Shown in pieces: positions 57,200 through 64,000 of a stretch of 64,000 bases of DNA (the stretch's first letter is position 1; the number at the start of each line of letters is the position of its first letter). A program made the translations under genes and the position numbers. The notes below the pieces were generated by a model. The model saw only the letters and a list, made by a program, of their open reading frames with translations, was not told where the DNA came from and searched no databases. The DNA is taken from NCBI GenBank assembly GCA_039621445.1, contig CP154956.1, positions 49,440,826 to 49,504,825 on the forward strand, written 5' to 3'. The DNA is from Euglena gracilis (lineage: Eukaryota; Euglenida; Euglenophyceae; Euglenales).

Positions 57200-59850
57200 A
57201 CCCCCGGGGGGGGGGGGGGGTGGCTGCCGAACCTCCGGGGGTAAAATGGCGTGGCGAGGGGGTCGGTGAGGGGGGAGGGAGGGGTGTGCCGACCCCCTTG
57301 GGCCGCGCCTTGCCGGGCCAGGCTGTCAGGCCGCTGACCGCCTCAAACATCTGCACATCTGCTGCAGCATGGCACCATCACACACGGAAAGAGCTCAGCA
57401 CTACACAAAACCATGTCATTTGGGTGGGGGGCAACGGAACTTGCGTTTGATGGTCCAAGCCTGAAACATTTCTCATTAACAAATATTCCCACAGATGGGT
57501 CACCACAGGGGTCACATAGGGTTCACAACGTCCACGTCGTGGCATCATTTTGTAAAAGAAAACATTCCCAAAGTTGGTTCTTTTGTTGTGGCCCATCCGT
57601 CCTGTGCAAAGAAAAAAAAGAAAAACAAAGTGAAAATTGAAAGTTCAAATTCCATTGAAAAAAATTAAAATTTATTCATTCATTTTTCAGGCGCAAAAAG
57701 AAGAATTAGTTTGCACAATTTTCAAAGTCTAAGTCTTTGTCCCCGAATTCACCCAAAATCAATCAATATCAACAAATGAAAAAATATTTTAATGTGTCTT
57801 TTGAGGAAACTTTGGAGATCAGGCGGTGACTTTTGGGGTCCCAGACCCCCCTCCCCCCCCATAGGTGGGGGGGGTTCCGGACTCCCTCCCCCCCCCCTCT
57901 GCCAACCCTAACGGTGAACTTCACCGATGAAGTTCACCACGAGAGAACTTTTTGGGCCAAACATGGCCGAAAATGACATTTTGGGCAAGTTTTCGGAAAT
58001 TTCGATAAAATTACATGAACCATCAACCTCAAAATGACTCTTTTGAGAGGAAAAGGAGCAAAATTTCACCATCAAAAATTCACCCCCGGTACCCCCCCCC
58101 TTATTTTCCCCCCCCTTTTTGCCCCTCGGCCCCGGCCGCCGGGGGGGGGGGGGGGGTTGGCTCGGCCAATGAAATTCCTTTGGTACCCCCTTATTGTCCG
58201 CCGCCCTTATTGTCCGGTCGGGCCTCCCGGGGGGAGGTCGGTGGGACAATAAGGGGGGGGGGGTGGTACATAATGGGGGGGGGATGGTATTACCATCCAC
58301 CCCCCCCTATGTACCCCCTGGGGGGAGGTACAGCATGCACCTGGTCCCCCCCATTGTGTACCTCCCCCCCGATTTCGGCCAACCCCCAAATAATACCCCC
58401 CCCCCCTTATTGTCCCACCGACCTCCGCCCGGGAGGCCCGACCGGACAATAAGGGGGGGGGGACAATAAGGGGGTACCAAAGGAATTTCATTGGCCGAGC
58501 CAAAAAAACCCCCTGTCGGCCGGGGCCGAGGGACAATACCATGCCCCCCCCCCCCATATTGTACCCCCCCCATAATGTACCCCCCCAATTTCCTTGTGAA
58601 GAAAATTAAAGGTCTTTTTTTGACGGTTCACGGGTTTGCATTCTTTGTACCATGACCTTGGCCCCCCCCGGGGTGTCTGGGACACGGGGGGGACGCGGGG
58701 GGGGGGGACGCGGGGGGGACGCGGGGGAGACACCCCCCATATTGTACCCCCCCATAATGTACCTCCCCCCAGAAAATGGCTCCCAGGGGGGGGTACAATA
58801 TGGGGGGGGCATGGTAAGGGGGGAGGGGACAATAAGGGGGGGGGTGGTAACCCCCCAAATAATAACCCCCCCCCTGAGGACCGACTTCGGCCGCCCAAAT
58901 AAATAACCCCCCCCTCCGGCAGGTGTGAAGGCAAAGAAAAAAAGAGTCAAAAATTAACAGAAATGTTGCCAAAAATCACAAAATTGGATAAAATTGGTGC
59001 AGAAAAGATGCTAAAAAAGCACCCAAAATGCCAAAAAAAAAGACCATTGGAGCCTATGGAGGGGTTTTTGGGTCAATTTTTGACTTCGAAAAATTTGCCC
59101 AGATACCATCTACCCACCCCCATTATATACCTCCCCCTGGTTTTCATTTCAAATTAAACACGTTTTATTAGGCAGCTACACCTGTTTCCACACGTGGTAA
59201 TGGAAAAAGAAGGACTTTGTGGTGGGTTTCACATGCCAAGACCAGGCGAATTTCAGGTTCTTGATTTTCCCTGAAATTCTCAAAAAAATAATGGTTTCAA
59301 TTTCATCCTTCAGAAGTGGTGATCATTCAGGGTGATAGCACAGCATCACCAAGACTGTGAACCAGCTCAATGAAACGTTTATTTTGGCCCTCGCCACGAA
59401 GAAAACCTCATTATGACTCCCTGTGCGTCCAAGGTCGATGTTTCGTTTTAAACACAGTGTATTGAGAAATCCTACCATATTGTGGATTCCTAAGTTTTCT
59501 TTTATCATCCATTTAATCATCCGGCGGCGGCAGTGTCGGGAGGGAGGGAGGCGGCTGTGCGAAATACAAAGTGGAGATTCGCGAAGGTGTAAAACAAGCG
59601 GCGCAGTGTGTGCAGGCGGTCCCTTGTCCGGGGGGGGGGGAGGGTGGGCAGAGAGAAGGGTAGTATAAGTGAGAACGGGGGAAGAGAGCGCGACGTCTGG
59701 CCGAAGCCACGATCATTAATCATCCCTTCCATGAACGTGCCACTTCTGTACAGAGCCTCACTCCTTTGAACATATCAAATCCAGTAGGCTGTGCCACTGG
59801 TCGGTGGACCCGGTTCGCCCCACCACCGGAGTTGGTGTGGTTGTTCCTTT
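57200..59850. other. Gene-free stretch with stacked G/C-run palindromes
   Basis: A large inverted repeat occupies 58095-58565: arms of about 165 bp with TTATTGTCC, GGTCGGGCCTCCCGG and CCAATGAAATTCCTTTGG. Next to it are CATAATGTACC modules (58565-58800) and AAATAATAACC modules (58850-58910). The stretch 59500-59720 is GC-rich with a minus-strand frame containing CTHCAACF, too weak to call. The rest shows nothing. Confidence 0.45.
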
Positions 59851-59859
59851 TTAAAAAAA

Positions 59860-60680
59860 AAATCATCCAATCCAAGCAGATCCAAGATCTGCAGAATCTG
59901 CAGAAGTGCCTTTGGGGACCAGTGCAAAAAACAAAAGGCCAAACTTTAAAACTCCGTTCCAAAAAGTGGAAAAAGTGGGTGGCCTGGAGTCTTGTTCTAG
60001 TTAGCTCAAGAAAAGAAAAAAGAATAGATGAATCCTGCCACTTCTTGAGGAAAGGTAAAAATGTATAGCAAGTTTATTATGATTTTGGCTTCCTACATAG
60101 ATGCACTCCTGGTATGAGTGTAATCACACTCTCGGGTATATGGGGATTATGAAAAAGTGGCCGGTGTCCCAAGGATGGCACTGAGTGGGTGGGTGGGAGA
60201 AAAGGGTACATGGTTGGCGGTGGACCGTGGCAGTTGGGTGGTTGCAACAGCCAAGAGGGACGGTAAAAAGAATGGGGAGGAAGAAGGAAACTGGGAAAGC
60301 AAAATAGAAGTGGCTTGGGGAGACTTTGAAGAATAATGGATGTGAAAAGTCGACTGGCAGGTGGGCCATAAAGGGTGGTGGGTTGGAAAAAAAAAATCAT
60401 CCCGAAGCCAAGATCCAGCCCCCTCGAGTGCACCTGAATCTGCAGAAGTGCCGCCTTTGGGGACCAGCACAAGTGCAATCAAACACAGAAGGCCCAAACT
60501 TTAAACTGCTCCGTTCCATCCCAAAAGTCCCTTGGCTGCCTGGCCATGGCCTGCGAGTCTTGGTATTTCTAGTGGAGCACCCAGCTTCAACAACGTTTCG
60601 CAAAAAAAGATGAAGGCTTTGGTGGATCGGATGCAGGAATCCTGCCACGTCTTGAGCAATCTCGGGGACCTGTAGAGTGA
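59860..60680 (+). repeat. Pair of diverged, exon-like duplicated segments
   Basis: 59860-60060 and 60385-60680 share CTGAATCTGCAGAAGTGCC-type sequence, CTTTGGGGACCAG, AACTTTAAA and AATCCTGCCAC in the same order, at about 70 percent by eye. One frame of each reads NLQKC, then LWGP. Both are followed by a rule-like donor (GAGGAAAGGTAAAA in the first). They may be duplicated exons of an unrecognised gene or repeats. Confidence 0.35.
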
Positions 60681-60836
60681 GCACATTTTACTACGTTATT
60701 GCCTTGATGCCTACAAAGTGATGCACTTCCTCCGTGCCATGCAAGCCCCTTCCTTGGAGGGTCCACTACAATTACAATCAGCAGCACGCATCATTCGCCG
60801 TAGTGGGACAACATTCTGGTCACCCAGCTACCTCGT

Positions 60837-61270
60837 ATGAACAGTGGGTGCAATGCACCCTCCCCATGCGCCTGGCGGTTGGGAACCAAAGATCCGATTG
60901 TGTTGCAAGCGCCGGCAAGGATGGCATGCATTTTATCCTCACAAGAATGCAACCAGGTGCTCAAGTTCCCGCCGGAGGCATGCGTACTGCCCCCAGACTT
61001 TGTAAATGAGGCGACAGAGCTCCAAAAGCACTTGGGACAACAATTTGCACCACTCAAAGAATGGGTGGAGAAGTGAAAACCCGTCGACGTAGAAGCAGAC
61101 CATGCAAGCCAACAATGGTGGTCCGAGAAGGTGCACTTTGCGCGCACGGAGACTTTGAAGAATGCCCTCCCCCTGCGAGATTACAATCAATGCCACACAC
61201 CAGAGTGTGGGCCCAGACTGTGCCCAACAAAGGCATCGGAACACAAATCCCAGCATCGAAGTACCGGCTG
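60837..61270 (+). pseudogene. Decayed coding fragment, family unknown
   Basis: One frame reads RMACILSSQECNQVLKFPPE, then PPDFVNEATELQKHLGQQF and LKEWVEK, a stop at 61074, then in the same frame DVEADHASQQWWSEKVHFAR and LKNALPLRDYNQCHTPEC. Residue use looks protein-like on both sides of the stop, which suggests one broken gene. I do not recognise the family. It ends in a 30-bp tandem duplication (ATCCCAGCATCGAAGT) at 61248-61312. Confidence 0.35.
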
Positions 61271-61437
61271 TTGCTAATCCCAGCATCGAAGTCCCGGCTG
61301 TTGTTGAGATGGTGGCTGGGTGCAAAGGTGTTGACCTGCAGCACCGTGCCCATTGTGTGAAGAAGCAACATGTGACGCGTCAGGGGGGGGGGTGACTTTG
61401 TTGCCTTTGTTGTGGTGGTATACTTAAAAAAAAAAAC

Positions 61438-61496
61438 ACGGCTCGGCACGGCTCGGCATGGCTCAGCACGGCTCGGCAAGGCTCAGCACGGCTCGC
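61438..61496. repeat. 10-bp tandem repeat GGCTCGGCAC
   Basis: Six imperfect copies of GGCTCGGCAC/GGCTCAGCAC. It lies immediately beyond the zinc-finger end of the recombinase element, so it could mark or lie near that element's end. Confidence 0.8.
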
Positions 61497-61503
61497 ATGT
61501 GTC

Positions 61504-63915
61504 TCACGCGTGTCGCCCGCGTGAGACGAACGGACGGGGTGCACCCTCACAACGAGAGCAACACCAAGAGCCATACCGGGGGGGCATCGCAAGACCAGCA
61601 CACGACAGGTGGCAGTACTCGTGACACACATCACACATGACTGGGCGCTTGTCCCCACGAGTTTTCAGAGCGAAACCGCAAACAGTGCAACTGTCACCCT
61701 CCACTTTTACCTCCGTGGTTACCACCCGCGCACGGAAGGGGGCGAAGGGGTTGGGTGTGTTGCTGAGGTCGCTGATGACGGCCGCCCCCTCCGCCGCCGG
61801 TGGGGCACAGAAGGCGGCGGGGTTGTAGTCCGACCGGCAGAGGGCGAACATCTGCCGGCGGTACTGGCTCAGGTCGTCGATGGTGAGGTCGTCGGGGTCG
61901 ACGGGTGGCTGACAGGAGAGGACTTGGAAAAGAATTAAAAAGTTGTACCACACCCGCTCTGCAGGCAATAGCCTAACAGCGTCAGCCAGGGGCATGCTCG
62001 GCAGAGGGTCACGACCATCTTGCAGAATCTGGTGCAGTTCAGTGAAAAACGGGAATGCACAACATTGAGGGACCTCAATATTTGGAGTCCGAGTCTGGCA
62101 GGGCTTCGGGCTCCGACTTGAGATCCATCTTCAGTTCGGTTTTCTGCACCTTCGGGGGCGGCTGGAGAATTTTGCACCGAAAACGATGGTTTGTTAAAGA
62201 TAACAACCTGAACGGCAACGCGGGCAGCCCGGCGAAGCAGGTCATCGCGCCCCGCACGATGGTAGCGATCCACAGTGCGAGGCACAATGCCCACCGCCTT
62301 GGCTGCGTCGTGTGCCCCGATGGCGTTTGCCAACTTCGTAACAAAGGGACGACGCGCCAGGTCCTTGAAGGTGACCTTGCGGTCCAGCACCTTTGCAGCC
62401 CACTCCGCTGCCCCCTTGAAAGTTGAGTAGGTGGCTGGCTTTGCCCCCTCCCCAGGCTTGCCACCCACCCTAGCGGACAACCAAAATGGTGCTTCCCGAG
62501 GGGAAGCCCCCCCCCCCCCCGTGGCAAAATTTTCAGCTGGCGCTCCCAGGCTGCCACCGCACACAACTTCTGGTTTGGGTTCGGGAGGAGAAGTTGCTCA
62601 TGCGGTGGCTTCCACACGTTGCCCGGCTTCGGCTGCAGATTTTTCATGCAGCCGAACTTGACCAAAAGTTCCAAGCCATCGGGCGTCTGTGTGGGGTGAA
62701 AATTTCCAACACAAAGTTGTTGTAAACTTTCTGGCCTGGAGCCCGGATGATAAGCCAGGATGAGGAGATTTGTCCGCTGTGCTTCCAAAAACGACCGCCA
62801 ATTTGTGCTGTCCACCAGTTTTTCCAGCTCAGCCTCAGAAAGCACGGCAGCATACTTGCAGTTAGTGCGCCGCGGCGCTCCTGCCGCGGCGCAAAATTAT
62901 TTTTTCCGCGGTGGTCGCGGCGCACAGAAAGATTTTTGCCGCGGCTGTCGCGGCACGAGCAAAATTTATTGCCGCGGTGGTCGCGGCGCAAGCGGAAAAA
63001 TTTTCCGCGGTGGTTGCGGCACAAAAAAATTTTCTGCCCGGAGCTCAAGAACGTATTGGCAGCAACACAACACCCAACATTTTTTTTGTGGAAACAATTA
63101 GATTGATAGAAGGCGCTCACCCGGGCTTTGGCAAAACAAAGTGTTGCCAAGGTAGCACCAGTCCCACCCGTTGAATTTTTCCAAAAAAAAGGTTCCGCGG
63201 CGGTCGCGGCGCACACATAAACCAGTGCCGCGGCATTCGCGGCGCACAGAAAAAAATTTGCCGCGGCGCTGCCGGTTACAAAAAAAAAATTCCGCGGTGG
63301 TCGCGGCGCACGGAAACATTTTTTCCGGTCGCACTAACTGCAAGTCTGCACGGCAGTTTCCTCCCGCTGGGCTGCCAGTTGGCGTTCCCGGCGGTTGGCA
63401 TCACTCCAAAATTCGTTGAATTTGGGGAACAAACTTGCTTCCCCTGGAACAACCGTTCCGATGCCTCCGGCTTTCTTGTAAAACGCTGCTGCACCATTTA
63501 AGTTGGTTTACAGCGTTGTCGGCGCCCAACACCGCATTGCAACCCCCGCGTCGGCACAAAGTTGTTGCCGCTGGGACAAAGCGTCCGCTTTTTCTTGTGG
63601 AGTATCAAAAAGATACTCCACATCCACCGTAAATTTTGCGAAGGCCGCAAACCAGTCATCCAGTTTTTCGATGACGCAATTTTTGTGGTCCAGAGTTTTT
63701 TGAAAATCCTGCAAAGGGCCCAAACTACCCTGTGCAGTCTTTTCCTGACCACCCCTGGCCCTCGGTTTCTTGGCAAAAGTGTCCCCAAAGAGGGCGGTGT
63801 CGGGCGCATCACCTTGAGGCTCCAAGGCGGCCCCCAACCCTGCCAAAAATTGGGCACTGGTTGGGCTGGCGGGCAGAGCGTTGCGGACTACAACGGCGAG
63901 GGAACCGCCCATCAT
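61504..63915 (-). pseudogene. Crypton-like element gene: N-terminal region, tyrosine-recombinase-like domain, PHD zinc finger (broken)
   Basis: From the ATG at 63915 the frame gives ASPTSAQFLAGLGAALEPQG and LDDWFAAFAKFTVDVEYLFD, hits a stop at 63508-63510, then resumes in the same frame (AAFYKKAGGIG, FNEFWSDANRRERQ). A 496-bp transposon follows (62853-63348); beyond it the frame continues in register: LILAYHPGSRPESLQQL, matching the first catalytic Arg region of tyrosine recombinases. A C run at 62507-62520 shifts frame. Then come ARRPFVTKLANAIGAHDAAK and GIVPRTVDRYHRA, which fit the second Arg and nucleophile Tyr. The last segment (61930-61504), after a possible TCCTGTCAG acceptor, encodes a C4HC3 PHD finger (CTVC, CDVC, H..C, CSRC). 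Recombinase identity rests on motif spacing only. Confidence 0.55.
62853..63348. mobile_element. hAT-like element with CCGCGG-type subterminal repeats, copy 2 (496 bp)
   Basis: The ends are CATACTTGCAGTTAGTGCG and, complemented, CAGACTTGCAGTTAGTGCG. CACGGCAG is an exact 8-bp duplication (62845-62852 and 63349-63356). Element plus duplication is 504 bp, a multiple of three, and the recombinase frame is the same on both sides. Both ends match the copy at 38148-38745; the centre (63110-63185) does not. Confidence 0.87.
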
Positions 63916-64000
63916 TGTGCTAAAGAAAGCCTAAAGGGGAACACAAATACGTGGGTTTCTAACTCGTACCTGGCCCAAAGGGGGGGGACGCCGGTTCTGT

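Noticed and set aside
62853-63348. CRISPR-like spaced repeats
   Set aside because: The spaced CCGCGG cores are imperfect, of mixed orientation, and lie inside inverted ends with an 8-bp target duplication in a eukaryotic setting.

Overview
The window is from a nuclear genome of a repeat-rich eukaryote, probably a protist or alga; I cannot name the species. The reasons are genes split into many short GC-rich exons (44-147 nt) by long introns with GT-AG boundaries, TTAGGG/CCCTAA arrays, dinucleotide tracts, and very many 8-20 nt G or C runs. There are no bacterial-style operons. Because of the G/C runs, read-through frames are unreliable, so gene models here rest on splice phase plus protein motifs. 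Homopolymer lengths may also contain sequencing error.

Left part (1-26 kb) holds the host genes, all on the minus strand: a RING-like exon at the left edge; a SET-domain lysine methyltransferase of the RuBisCO-LSMT/SETD3 type (8351 to 3321, about ten exons); an unrecognised protein with a probable N-terminal membrane anchor (about 13157 to 11527); and an O-fucosyltransferase-like glycosyltransferase (25606 to 16488, eleven exons that agree in phase). Introns and gaps carry small transposons with 8-bp target duplications. One of these sits inside a coding exon of the SET gene.

Middle part (26-42 kb) is almost gene-free: an interstitial telomere-type array, hAT-like miniature elements, an AAAATGCGC-rich element with a 9-bp duplication, a three-copy 260-285 bp element family of which one copy is split by another transposon, and many palindromic modules built from G/C runs. 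One orphan exon with good splice sites lies at 34222-34450.

Right part (42.9-54.4 kb) is a cluster of repeat units: two tandem 2.1-kb units, a third copy split by a 2.07-kb element with long palindromic arms and a 9-bp duplication, and a fourth inverted copy. Each carries a decayed reading frame with a PHD-like zinc finger. At 61.5-63.9 kb is a longer relative that has the same N-terminal region and zinc finger plus a domain resembling a tyrosine recombinase. It is dead, broken by a stop, a C-run frameshift and a 496-bp hAT-like insertion. I interpret this as a Crypton-like element with a zinc finger, and the 43-54 kb units as its non-autonomous derivatives.

The most interesting signals are: the zinc-finger/recombinase element family; the transposon in the SET exon, placed so it could work as a new intron; and two related long-arm elements that both carry telomere-like repeats as internal cargo.
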